Assembly (NCBI RefSeq): GCF_000244895.1
Contig: NZ_CM001441.1
Coordinates: 2,810,226 to 2,874,225, forward strand
Reading direction: 5' to 3'
Source: Desulfosporosinus youngiae DSM 17734
GTDB lineage: Bacteria > Bacillota > Desulfitobacteriia > Desulfitobacteriales > Desulfitobacteriaceae
DNA length: 64,000 nucleotides
In this document: one piece after another, positions 36,052-44,783 of the stretch
How positions within the stretch are numbered: the first letter of the stretch is position 1
How the letters are laid out: each line of letters opens with the position of its first letter
Position numbers and translations under genes: made by a program
The notes under the pieces: generated by a model
The model's database searches: none
Told to the model about the DNA's origin: nothing
What the model saw: the letters and a program-made list of their open reading frames with translations, nothing else

Positions 36052-36363
36052 TCAATAGTCTTTGTTGATGCCAACCACTTGATCAAGGGATACGACAAAG
36101 GCAATTCCCTTATTGGGTTTGTTCAAATCCACTTCTTTCACAATGGCATCCAACACAGTCTGGACTTTATCTTTCTCAACCAAAGTTAACACAATTTCTT
36201 TTTCAGGTTCGATGCTAATCCCTAATAATAATCGAACAGCAGTGCCATGTCCGGAAAGAACAGTTCCTCCTTCAGCTCCTGCCCGATGGGTAACATCCAC
36301 AATTTTTTCCGCTTTTCCTCTGTTTACAATGCTTACAATCAGTTTGTAACCTTCCAATCCCAC
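36052..36363 (-). CDS. PII-like (GlnB/GlnK superfamily) signalling protein
   Basis: A 103-aa PII-fold protein. The N-terminal strand YKLIVSIVNRGKAEKIVDV, the loop AGAEGGTVLSGHGTAV near residue 28, and the C-terminal EVDLNKPNKGIAFVVSLDQVVGI match PII-like proteins, but the T-loop lacks the tyrosine and RGxxY motif of GlnB and is short. It therefore probably senses something other than 2-oxoglutarate in the classical way. No amtB, glnA or DUF1538 gene is adjacent. Its upstream spacer runs to the ABC transporter end at 36526. Confidence 0.78.
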   Translation of the reverse strand: MGLEGYKLIVSIVNRGKAEKIVDVTHRAGAEGGTVLSGHGTAVRLLLGISIEPEKEIVLTLVEKDKVQTVLDAIVKEVDLNKPNKGIAFVVSLDQVVGINKDY

Positions 36364-36525
36364 TGCTAAACCTCCCTTAATTTAATTAATATGAGCAACT
36401 TAACTACTTCATTTTATTACAAAAAAAACAATTGGCAAGATGCAAAAAAATATTAATAAATGATTCTACTGCAAAAACCTCATAATATTACCTCAAACCT
36501 AAGAAAAAAGATAATTTCCTGGAAA

Positions 36526-37233
36526 TCAAGCCAACATTCCGTATAGACGCTCTTCCAGAAGGAGCGTCTGTTTATCTTTGAGGTTTCTACATTTGTGCGG
36601 CACATTATTAATTATTTTTTCCCGTACTGTCGTTGGCTTCTTACTTAAGATATAAATTTCGTCGCCCAAAATCAAGGCATCATGAATGTCGTGGGTCACA
36701 AGCACTACTGTTCGCTGGTCTAGTTTCCAAAGGTCGTGAAAACATCGGAACAGGGAAAGCTTGATTTCAAGGTCCAAGGATTTAAAGGGTTCATCCATGA
36801 GCAAGATTTCAGCAGGATAAGCAAAAGCCCGGGCAATTGCCAGTCTCTGCTGCATTCCGCCGCTGATCTTATCCGTATAATAGTCTTTGTATTCCCATAA
36901 CTGAACCATTGTTAAAACCTTCTCAACAATAGCCTTTCGTTCGGGAGCTGACATACAGTCCTTTAAAATGTACTCCACATTTTGAGCGGTTGTCTTCCAG
37001 CTTAAAAGTCTCGGTTCCTGGAACAAATAACTGATGGTTTTGCTTTGGAAACCGGAAATGCTGCCGGAGTCCGATTCCAGAATCCCCGAAAGAAGATTTA
37101 ACAGCGTGGTCTTTCCGCACCCGGAAGGACCTAGGATACAGGTTACTTTGTGTTCGACAATTTCCATGTTGAAATCCTTTAATACTTCTAATTGATTAAA
37201 GTTTTTAGATACTTCATTGATTGCATAGGACAT
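36526..37233 (-). CDS. ABC transporter ATP-binding protein (SsuB/TauB/NrtD type)
   Basis: A 235-aa ATPase with Walker A LGPSGCGKTTLL (residues about 34-45), Q-loop YLFQEPRLLSWK, signature ISGGMQQRLAIARAF, Walker B ILLMDEPF and the switch VLVTHDIHDAL. The closest families transport sulfonates, taurine, nitrate or thiamine precursors. It is the last gene of the transporter operon, separated from the permease by 3 nt. The short C-terminus has no regulatory domain. Confidence 0.9.
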   Translation of the reverse strand: MSYAINEVSKNFNQLEVLKDFNMEIVEHKVTCILGPSGCGKTTLLNLLSGILESDSGSISGFQSKTISYLFQEPRLLSWKTTAQNVEYILKDCMSAPERKAIVEKVLTMVQLWEYKDYYTDKISGGMQQRLAIARAFAYPAEILLMDEPFKSLDLEIKLSLFRCFHDLWKLDQRTVVLVTHDIHDALILGDEIYILSKKPTTVREKIINNVPHKCRNLKDKQTLLLEERLYGMLA

Positions 37234-37236
37234 GTT

Positions 37237-37989
37237 TCACGTTCCTTTTTCAATTCTTTTTTTAATATGCCCCAGGGCATAATCAAAGATTGCGGATATA
37301 AGAATGGCTGCCAGCGTCCACGCAAAGACACCCGCCGTGTTTAAGTAAACCTTCTCCAACTGCAGGCTTGTTCCCATGGAGATTTTTGGCTGACTAAATA
37401 CTTCTGCCGTAATGATCACTTTCAAGTTTAAGCCCAAGGCCGTGGAACTGGCTGAAACCAAGTGCGGCAACATGGAAGGCAGATATAGTTCCCGCACCAT
37501 TCTGGATTTTTTCACATGGTATATCTTCGACATTTCTACCAGCTTGGAGTCAACATTCTGTATTCCTGTTGTTATGTTGGCATAAAGAATCGGAAAAATG
37601 ACCAGAAGACCGATCAGAATCGTCGCCCGTTCAGTATCCAGCCAGATTAAAGCCAGCAGAATAATGGACATTGAAGGAGTTGATTTTATCGTGATAACCA
37701 GAGGATTCAATAGATAATGCAGAGGAGGCCATAATCCGGCCGGTATACCAAGCAATAAAGCTGCCAAAAAGGCAATTGAAAAACCTGCCAGGCATCTCGA
37801 TACCGTATGGAGCACGGCCTGAAGAAAGTCCCTGGACGGCAGAAGTTGAACCAAATCCTTTAGAACGGTCCAAGGAGAGGGCAGAAGAATTTCCGCCCCC
37901 ACGACAACCGCTGCCAATGCCCAGAGGATCACCAGGCTAAGGACTGCCACAAGGGTATACAGTTTACTTGGCCAGATAGAAGCTTTCAT
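37237..37989 (-). CDS. ABC transporter permease (SsuC/TauC type)
   Basis: A 250-aa permease with about six membrane segments. The EAA-type cytoplasmic loop is seen near YHVKKSRMVRELYLPSMLPHLVSA (partly quoted; residues about 163-186), and STPSMSIILLALIWLD lies before it as usual for the BPD_transp_1 fold. It overlaps the substrate-binding protein gene by 26 nt, so the three transporter genes are translationally coupled. Confidence 0.88.
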   Translation of the reverse strand: MKASIWPSKLYTLVAVLSLVILWALAAVVVGAEILLPSPWTVLKDLVQLLPSRDFLQAVLHTVSRCLAGFSIAFLAALLLGIPAGLWPPLHYLLNPLVITIKSTPSMSIILLALIWLDTERATILIGLLVIFPILYANITTGIQNVDSKLVEMSKIYHVKKSRMVRELYLPSMLPHLVSASSTALGLNLKVIITAEVFSQPKISMGTSLQLEKVYLNTAGVFAWTLAAILISAIFDYALGHIKKRIEKGT

Positions 37990-38977
37990 CGGGAAGCTTT
38001 CCTCCTATAGTCTCGGGCGAGAAATCCATCAGCACCTTTAGATATTCTTCAATAGCGCTCCGTGCCTCCTTGGCGCCAACATACCGTATATTGCTCCTGA
38101 CCAGCCCTGTTTCTACCACCTTAGCCTTCATCCCGGTTTGGAGCTCTTCTGCATACGCTCCTGCTTGCCCGGGGTTCTGATTGATCCATTGGATACTCAG
38201 CTCTAATTCCTTTAGAAAGTTATCCACTACCTGTGAATGTTTGTCAGACAAGTTATTACTGATGAGCAGGGATGCTTGAGGATAGCTGGCATTGATTCCG
38301 CTTGCTTTTTCCCATTCCGCTTGGAGGTCCAGGAGGACTTTGGCATCCTGCTTTTGCAGGAGCACCTGAGATCCAACGGGTTCGGGAATTACAGAAAGAC
38401 TGTTTTTGCCTGAAATCAGAGATTGGGCTAATTCCTGACCGCTGCTCAGATAATGGAGTACAACATCCTTCTCGGGGTTCAAACCATTTTTCTCAAGCAG
38501 GTAGCGGAAGATAACATCCGGAGTTAACCCCCGGCCCATGTTGTAAATTTCTTTTCCTTTTAAATCCTCCCAGCTCTTTACCTCTTCAGTTCCCACTACA
38601 TATAGAACCCCCCATACCGTGGAGGCTGCCAACTTGTAAGGCACGTTCTTGCTATAGAGCATGGCGGCCAGATTGGTAGGCACTACTGCGATGTCTGCTT
38701 CCTGGGAGATCACCTTGGAGGCCATGAGATCAGGGGACTTCACTATTTCATAACTAACTTCCACTTCTTCACCCAACTCAGGTTTTTCTTTAATCATTTT
38801 GATCATACTGAGGGCGGTAACGCCATCCGGTACAGCAACCTTAAGGACTGATTTTTCTTGGATTTGGGTTTTCTCCGTTTTTTCAGCGATTACTTCCTGT
38901 GAGTTACTTCCGCATCCCGCTAAAATCCCTATTAATAACAAAATGCTCATTGCTAACAAAATTAGTTTTCTCATCAT
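37964..38977 (-). CDS. ABC transporter substrate-binding lipoprotein (SsuA/ThiY-like)
   Basis: A 337-aa lipoprotein. The signal peptide ends in the lipobox LAGCGSNS (Cys at about 22), followed by a NMT1/SsuA-like periplasmic-binding fold: KVAVPDGVTALSMIKM, ADIAVVPTNLAAMLY, VGTEEVKSWEDLKGKEIY, YLLEKNGLNPEKDV and SVIPEPVGSQVLL. The ligand is not known; the fold binds small anions or aromatic precursors. Its start is 20 nt downstream of the large archerase-like gene, so the transporter and the ATPase are one operon. Confidence 0.88.
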   Translation of the reverse strand: MMRKLILLAMSILLLIGILAGCGSNSQEVIAEKTEKTQIQEKSVLKVAVPDGVTALSMIKMIKEKPELGEEVEVSYEIVKSPDLMASKVISQEADIAVVPTNLAAMLYSKNVPYKLAASTVWGVLYVVGTEEVKSWEDLKGKEIYNMGRGLTPDVIFRYLLEKNGLNPEKDVVLHYLSSGQELAQSLISGKNSLSVIPEPVGSQVLLQKQDAKVLLDLQAEWEKASGINASYPQASLLISNNLSDKHSQVVDNFLKELELSIQWINQNPGQAGAYAEELQTGMKAKVVETGLVRSNIRYVGAKEARSAIEEYLKVLMDFSPETIGGKLPDESFYLAK

Positions 38978-38996
38978 AACAACTCCTCTTCATAGT

Positions 38997-41900
38997 TTAT
39001 AGGTAATATAGGAAGGATTGGATTTTCATGCTAAGTGACTGACTCTGATTTCCGTCAAAGGTCAAGTCCAAAATGGGCTTCGAATCTCTGTTATTCAAGT
39101 CTTTTTGAAGGATACTCAAAATTATCCCTGTGTTATCGTACATGGAAGCAGCAGTGACGAGGCCCTGAACCCTTCCGGATACTGCCTTAAGCTTGGCCAG
39201 CCTGTACCTTCCGTTTGCTCCGGCAAAATAGTTCAGGTGTTCATCTGCTGTTTTCACCAGAGTGTTAAGGTTTTGTTCATAAGGACTATAGGACCCTAAT
39301 GTCTGGGACAGCCGTTGTATGGCATCTCGGGCAAGGTCCAGGTTTTTTCGGTAGGCACCCGTCTTTTTGCCTTGTGCACAGGAATCTTTCCAGATAAACC
39401 ACAGCCATTCACTTAAGGGCTGGTGCAAGATCTCAACTTTTTGCTCCATAAAGCGGATACTGTGATCGTTCATAAAATCATTGAAGAGGATGGCCGGATC
39501 TCCTAGAACATAAACTCTTTTTTCAGCCGGTACGCGGTTCCTTTCGGTCACGATTCTTTCCGCCAGATTTTCCAGATGACGGAATGTCAAATTTTCGCTT
39601 CCTCCTATAAACGAAAGCACTTCCCTGAGATAATGGCTCCTTTGCTCAGGGGTTGCTGCCATAACCAGATCTCCGGCTAGCAGACCCATGAGCCAGGGCT
39701 GCACTTTTTCCGGAACCTTCGAAGGAATATCTTCAATAAAGGGTGAGATTACCTCCACGTCAGGATAACCTGCCTGTTCCAGCTTCATCTGAAGCAGACG
39801 ATTATACTGACCCTCTGCTTCAGTTCCTTCATTCGTGGGAATCAGAAAGGCAGTGGGATGTTGCTGGGGAGTCTCCTCCAAGGTAGTGAAAACATCCCCT
39901 AAAAGCGTTGTCAGAGTGAAATATTCCTTTGTCCTAGTGAAGGCTCTACCCCGGGCTAAAGAAGTTTCTGAGGTCATGGGAAGTATTTTGGCACGTGTGC
40001 CCTCTCTTATAAGCAACTGGGCCAATATAGCGGAATATGGATAGAGGTAGGGGAGATATACCGTACTTTCCTGCTTGAGTTGTGCTATGGAAGTCGGAGT
40101 CCTGACTGCCTGATGAATGACTTTGTCTGAATAAACCTTTAAATCCTCCAGTTTTTCCGCTGGAACCGGATATTGCTTCAAACTGCTTACGAAAGCTTCC
40201 AACCTGGTGATGACTCCAACACTTGAAGAGTGCTCGTCAACTTCGATGTGAAGGTAGGGCTTACCCTGCATTTCCTGCTGGAAGTACTGGGAAAGGAGGG
40301 TATCCGGTCCGCAGCCGTGACTGGTAATATAAATTGCGAAGAGAGAAGGGTGCTGTCTGACGATTTGTGCACCGGACAAAATATGCTGTCCGAAAGGCCA
40401 GTACATATTAGGATATTCGCTGAAAAGATCATGGTTATGAGCGGGCAGCATGGACAATGTAAGAACCTTGTAACCCATTTCTCTCAGTTTCTCAGGAATT
40501 TTCATATTTAAGGCAGGATCTGCAATATTATAAGGTCTGCTGATGAGAACAAAGGCTTTTTCTCCGGGCTTGAGGGAACTGGAAAACTCAGTGCCTACAG
40601 CCTCCATGTCCTCCTCATATTTTTTAAAGGCGGCCATTCCTTTAGCGGCGGCACTTAAGGTCAGTACCGGGTTTTTACCCAGGTCCTTACCCAGGGCTAT
40701 GAGGGTTTTCAACATGTAAGTCTTGCCGAATTTAAAGGATAGAGAGGGGGAGAGCAGCTTAATTCCTTTGTTTTTCAGTTCCATGGTCTTTTCGATGATT
40801 TTCGGTGATGTTTGCATATAGACACAAGCGTAATCCTGACGAGTCTTGGAAACAGCGTGCTTCATAGTATATAAGGCTGGCAGGAAGATATAATCCACGC
40901 CACGCTCCGCTAACCAGGCTACATGTCCGTGGATCAACTTCACCGGATAGCAGGTCTCTTCAATCGAAAACTGTTGACTGAGACGGATAACCTCTTCGCC
41001 GGTGGTATCGGATAAACGTACGTTATAACCCAGTTCCTTAAAAAACACGTTGAACATGGGAAACAGTTTGTGCAAGAACAAGACTCTGGGAATTCCTACT
41101 GTTTTTTTAGTCTTGTCTGCTGGTCCATCATAGTTCTGCAAGTATAAGGCTTCCATTCTGTTCAGGGTATGGGGGGCATCACCGTCTTTATTATTGACAT
41201 TAGGAGCAGCGGGAAGGGGTTCACGCTTCAGAGCTAAGCCTTTAAACAAAGTGGGTCCTTCAGACTTCTCCTCCATAGTGAGGATGGCGGCACCTAAAGC
41301 ACCGGTTACGCTGAAATGGTCGGGAAGGAGGATGTCCTTGCCAAGAATTGATTTGAAGGCATTGACAACACCAGGGTTGTGACCCACACCCCCTTGGAAG
41401 AAGATCGTGTTGCCAATATGCTTTTGACCGACAACCTTGTCAAGGTAATTTCTCACAATGGAGTAACACAATCCTGAAGCAATGTCCTCCATACCGGTAC
41501 CGTGTGAAAGAGCTGCGGAAATATTGCTTTCTATGAAAACGGTGCACCGTTCTCCCAGATTGGCAGGATGCTCACTGGCCAAGGCAAGATCACCCAGTTT
41601 TTCAATAGGAATTTGTAGTTTTTTGGCCTGTTCTTCTATGAAAGAGCCGGTACCTGCGGCGCAGATTTTATTCATTTCAAAATCAGTGACAACTCCGTTG
41701 TCAATTCTAATGTATTTAGAATCCTGTCCACCAATTTCGAATATGGTATCTACCTCCGGGTTTAAAGTCATTGCAGCTCTTGCCTGAGCCGTTATCTCAT
41801 CCTTAACGACATCAGCCCCGATCAGACGTCCGATCAGGTACCTGCCGGATCCGGTTACACCTGCCCCCAGAATTTTCACATTCGATCCCAGCTCTTTATA

Positions 41901-42989
41901 AATGTCCAGCAAACCTTCCCGGACTACGTCTATCGGTTTGCCTAAAGTTTTTAGATACCGGCTGGTAATCACCCGTTTTTGCAAATCCATGATAATGAGG
42001 TTGATACTGGTAGAGCCTACATCCACTCCCAGGTAGGCTTGGAGGGGCTTTTCCTGAAAATTCGTGCTTATACAACGATGCTTGTTTCTGTAGTCAGGCT
42101 TTCCAAAGCCCGCCAGCGGTACCATAGTGCTTGGGGCTGCCCGCAAATCCACAGTCCGTCCAGTTAGTTCCTGGAGCAATTCGGATATATCCAGGGGCAC
42201 ACTTCCTGTGGAGGCCACCGCTGCAGCACCGGCAGCCGCTGCAACTTCCGCTTTCGGATGTACAAGAAGGTCGGCTTCCGATAAACCTAATACCGAGTGC
42301 AATGCCTTTATAATACCAAGATTCCGGGTAACAGCTCCGGCAAAGAAGACCGGCTTATTCAAAGGAAGTTTTTTCATGACGGTTCCCCGATAATTCTTTA
42401 CCACAGCATAGGCTAGTCCTAAAAGTATGTCCTCAATCGGAACCCCTTCCTGTTGATGATGAATGATGTCGGTTTTGGCAAATACGCTGCACCTGCCGGC
42501 AATTCTAGGTATAGAGACGGCTTTTTCGATGTAGCTTGAATAATTCTCCAGCTTCAGGTTTAGGCGTAATATCTGTTCTTCCAGAAAGGAGCCGGTGCCT
42601 GCTGAACAATCTGAGTTCATGAAAAACCTTATCCGTGATTTATCGGTTTTTGAGAAATCAGTAATAAAGCGGGCAGTCTGAGCACCAATCTCGATGATAG
42701 ATGCCGTTTCCGAATGCAGAATCAGGCTTCCTTCCACCACTGCGGCTACCTCGTTGATTACCTGCAGGCTCCGGCACTTTTGGAGAAGACCGCTGATATT
42801 TCCTGTAACCCCGCAGGAGACAATCTGCTCCGGACTGCAAACTTCCAGCATTTCCGCCAGCAATTTTTTTAGGGTTCCTTTTACATCTCCTTGATGGAAG
42901 ACATAGCGATCATAAAACAGTTGTTTGTTTTTATCTAAAAGAACCAACTTTACAGAGGAGGCTCCTAGATCAATTCCTAAATGAACCAT
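38997..42989 (-). CDS. Tandem acyl-CoA dehydratase activase (archerase)/DUF2229 protein
   Basis: A 1330-aa protein with two BadF/BcrA-type ASKHA ATPase domains, each with a phosphate loop (LGIDLGASSVK, residues 4-14; LGVDVGSTSIN, 320-330) and cluster cysteines: Cys128 (CSAGTGSF) and Cys167 (GRCSVF) in the first, Cys443 (CAAGTGSF) and Cys482 (ERCTVF) in the second. DUF2229 and 2-hydroxyacyl-CoA dehydratase-like regions follow (about 640 to the end, e.g. VGIPRVLFLHKLFPMFNVFF). In HgdC homodimers two cysteines per subunit hold one [4Fe-4S] cluster; here one chain supplies all four. Function is unknown; ATP-driven electron injection is inferred. It heads the operon with the ABC transporter. Confidence 0.85.
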   Translation of the reverse strand: MVHLGIDLGASSVKLVLLDKNKQLFYDRYVFHQGDVKGTLKKLLAEMLEVCSPEQIVSCGVTGNISGLLQKCRSLQVINEVAAVVEGSLILHSETASIIEIGAQTARFITDFSKTDKSRIRFFMNSDCSAGTGSFLEEQILRLNLKLENYSSYIEKAVSIPRIAGRCSVFAKTDIIHHQQEGVPIEDILLGLAYAVVKNYRGTVMKKLPLNKPVFFAGAVTRNLGIIKALHSVLGLSEADLLVHPKAEVAAAAGAAAVASTGSVPLDISELLQELTGRTVDLRAAPSTMVPLAGFGKPDYRNKHRCISTNFQEKPLQAYLGVDVGSTSINLIIMDLQKRVITSRYLKTLGKPIDVVREGLLDIYKELGSNVKILGAGVTGSGRYLIGRLIGADVVKDEITAQARAAMTLNPEVDTIFEIGGQDSKYIRIDNGVVTDFEMNKICAAGTGSFIEEQAKKLQIPIEKLGDLALASEHPANLGERCTVFIESNISAALSHGTGMEDIASGLCYSIVRNYLDKVVGQKHIGNTIFFQGGVGHNPGVVNAFKSILGKDILLPDHFSVTGALGAAILTMEEKSEGPTLFKGLALKREPLPAAPNVNNKDGDAPHTLNRMEALYLQNYDGPADKTKKTVGIPRVLFLHKLFPMFNVFFKELGYNVRLSDTTGEEVIRLSQQFSIEETCYPVKLIHGHVAWLAERGVDYIFLPALYTMKHAVSKTRQDYACVYMQTSPKIIEKTMELKNKGIKLLSPSLSFKFGKTYMLKTLIALGKDLGKNPVLTLSAAAKGMAAFKKYEEDMEAVGTEFSSSLKPGEKAFVLISRPYNIADPALNMKIPEKLREMGYKVLTLSMLPAHNHDLFSEYPNMYWPFGQHILSGAQIVRQHPSLFAIYITSHGCGPDTLLSQYFQQEMQGKPYLHIEVDEHSSSVGVITRLEAFVSSLKQYPVPAEKLEDLKVYSDKVIHQAVRTPTSIAQLKQESTVYLPYLYPYSAILAQLLIREGTRAKILPMTSETSLARGRAFTRTKEYFTLTTLLGDVFTTLEETPQQHPTAFLIPTNEGTEAEGQYNRLLQMKLEQAGYPDVEVISPFIEDIPSKVPEKVQPWLMGLLAGDLVMAATPEQRSHYLREVLSFIGGSENLTFRHLENLAERIVTERNRVPAEKRVYVLGDPAILFNDFMNDHSIRFMEQKVEILHQPLSEWLWFIWKDSCAQGKKTGAYRKNLDLARDAIQRLSQTLGSYSPYEQNLNTLVKTADEHLNYFAGANGRYRLAKLKAVSGRVQGLVTAASMYDNTGIILSILQKDLNNRDSKPILDLTFDGNQSQSLSMKIQSFLYYL

Positions 42990-43030
42990 GTGTATTAACT
43001 CCTCCTAATCATTCCTAGTCTTTATGAAAG

Positions 43031-43045
43031 TGATAATCAATATCA
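43031..43045. promoter_or_regulatory. Fur-box-like palindrome in the crp/archerase divergent spacer
   Basis: TGATAATCAATATCA matches 13 of 15 positions of the Fur 7-1-7 core and is itself an imperfect inverted repeat. It lies between the archerase start (42989) and the Crp/Fnr start (43146), 42 bp from the former. Confidence 0.45.
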
Positions 43046-43145
43046 TTTACAGGATAGACTAAGTATAGTAAAATGAGAGGAGTTAAAACAGTATCCAAGG
43101 TTACACTTTTAAACTATTTTAGAAGGTAAGGACGGTTGTTAGGAA

Positions 43146-43796
43146 ATGATATGGTCGATAATGCAACAGACGGCATTTTGTCGGGGAATCCCAGCAGAAG
43201 ATATCCAGGCCCTCTTTACCCATGTCCGCTATGTCGTCCGCTCCTATACAGCTAAAGAGGTCGTTTTTTCTGAAAACGACCTGGCGGAATATGTGGGAAT
43301 TGTTTTATCCGGGAAGGTGGAGGTTCAAAAGCTTTTCTCCGATGGGAAAGTAGTATTGGTTTCCCAGCTGGGAGAGGGGGGAGTCTTCGGAGAGGCGGCC
43401 GTGTTGTCGGAAAGCGTTCACTATCCGGTCACGATATATTGCCGTAAACAAAGCGAACTACTGCTGATCGATAAGCCGCAGCTGCTGAAGCTTTTATCTC
43501 TGGACAGCCGTGTTTTGGAAAACTTTCTAAAGCAGTATGCCAACAGACTTTTTAAAATGAATCAGCAAATTGAATTGCTTTCCCAATCCTCTATGCGGCA
43601 GAAGATTGTTTTTTATCTGTTAACTGAGCGGAGAAAGCAGGCGGCTGCCGAACACATTGAATTGCCTTTTTCCCAAAGGGCATGGGCAGAGTATATGAAT
43701 GTTTCCAGGCCATCCCTCAGTCGTGAATTAAAACGAATGAATGATGAGGGGCTGCTTCAAATTGAGAAAAGAAGAATAAAGCTATATTTAATATAA
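43146..43796 (+). CDS. Crp/Fnr family transcriptional regulator
   Basis: A 216-aa regulator with a cyclic-nucleotide-binding-type beta barrel (VLSGKVEVQKLFSDGKVVLV, LGEGGVFGEAAVL; residues about 50-85) and a C-terminal winged helix (PFSQRAWAEYMNVSRPSLSRELKRM, partly quoted; about 175-199). No Fnr-type N-terminal cysteine cluster is present. It is divergent from the archerase/ABC operon and probably controls it. An internal ATG at 43161 is an alternative start. Confidence 0.88.
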   Translation: MIWSIMQQTAFCRGIPAEDIQALFTHVRYVVRSYTAKEVVFSENDLAEYVGIVLSGKVEVQKLFSDGKVVLVSQLGEGGVFGEAAVLSESVHYPVTIYCRKQSELLLIDKPQLLKLLSLDSRVLENFLKQYANRLFKMNQQIELLSQSSMRQKIVFYLLTERRKQAAAEHIELPFSQRAWAEYMNVSRPSLSRELKRMNDEGLLQIEKRRIKLYLI

Positions 43797-43826
43797 TTAA
43801 AAGCAAAAATAAAATGGTGGATCATA

Positions 43827-44657
43827 ATGAACAAAGAACTGATAAATCAAAGCATCGACTATATTCTCAAGCATTTTCATGAAGGCCTCTCTGCCAAAGA
43901 TGTCGCGGATCATTTTCATTTCTCGGAGTTTTATTTTAGCAGATCCTTTAAGGCGGCGACCGGCGAAAGCGTCTATGAATTTATTAAGCGTCTGAAAATG
44001 GATCAGAGCGCCATTGATATTAAGCTTATAAAGAACAGACCCATTACCGATATCGGATTGGATTATGGGTACAGCTCATCCAATTACAGCTCCGCATTCA
44101 AAAAGCATCATAACGTTTCCCCGGCAGAATTTCGCAAATCAACAAACGTTACGGATATGGCAAATCCTTTCTATCCGGAAGGCCTTTCAGAATTCGACAC
44201 ATTTAAAGACTATGCCGGTAAGATCAAAATAAAGCAACTTGAAAATTTCTTAGTTATTTACGAAAGGGTTATCGGAACCTATATCGAGCTGAAAGAAAAA
44301 TGGCCGCGTTTTATGCACAAATATAGAGATTACATTAAAGCTGAAACGCTGTTTATTGAGAGGTTTTACGACGATCCTGCGATCACCGGCCTGGACAATT
44401 GTATATGCGATATTTGCATGACGGCGGATGAGTTCTGGGCACCAGAAAATATAACAACGATAAAAGGCGGCAAGTTCGCAATTTATCATTATGAAGGAAA
44501 AATACGTGACATATTCTGCTCGGTACAGGGGGTATTCAGCATCTGGCTGCCCGAGAGCGGCTATATCATGGATAAGCGATACGGCTTGAACATCTATCAA
44601 AAGATCGACGGAAACAGCGAATATGTAAGCATGGATTTATGTATCCCGGTTAAATAA
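43827..44657 (+). CDS. AraC family regulator with GyrI-like effector domain
   Basis: A 276-aa protein. The N-terminal AraC DNA-binding domain has two helix-turn-helix units (LSAKDVADHFHFSEFYFSRSFK and PITDIGLDYGYSSSNYSSAFKKHHNVSP, both in part; residues about 20-105); residues 125-276 form a GyrI/Rob-type ligand-binding domain (YERVIGTYIELKEKW, FAIYHYEGKI). It starts 31 nt after the Crp/Fnr gene, so a shared transcript is possible. Ligand unknown; Rob/SoxS-like members respond to amphipathic compounds. Confidence 0.87.
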   Translation: MNKELINQSIDYILKHFHEGLSAKDVADHFHFSEFYFSRSFKAATGESVYEFIKRLKMDQSAIDIKLIKNRPITDIGLDYGYSSSNYSSAFKKHHNVSPAEFRKSTNVTDMANPFYPEGLSEFDTFKDYAGKIKIKQLENFLVIYERVIGTYIELKEKWPRFMHKYRDYIKAETLFIERFYDDPAITGLDNCICDICMTADEFWAPENITTIKGGKFAIYHYEGKIRDIFCSVQGVFSIWLPESGYIMDKRYGLNIYQKIDGNSEYVSMDLCIPVK

Positions 44658-44683
44658 ATTAGAGCAAGAATTCAGAAGTAATG

Positions 44684-44755
44684 AAACAGACTTTTCTCTA
44701 TAATGAGAGCAATCCGGGCACGGAGCTTCTCTTGGAGAAAGGTCTGTTTTATTTT
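44684..44755 (+). terminator. Possible terminator or attenuator before the Cys-rich gene
   Basis: AAACAGAC-TTTCTC (44684-44698) pairs with GAGAAAGGTCTGTTT (44735-44749), followed by TATTTT. The loop of 36 nt is long and can fold inside. It sits 26 bp after the AraC gene and 29 bp before the next start. Confidence 0.5.
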
Positions 44756-44783
44756 AGCGAAGAAAACGTATGGAGGTATGGAA

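Noticed and set aside
35862-36104. 80-aa minus-strand ORF downstream of the PII-like gene
   Set aside because: It overlaps the PII gene end and the terminator, and its residues have no protein-like pattern.
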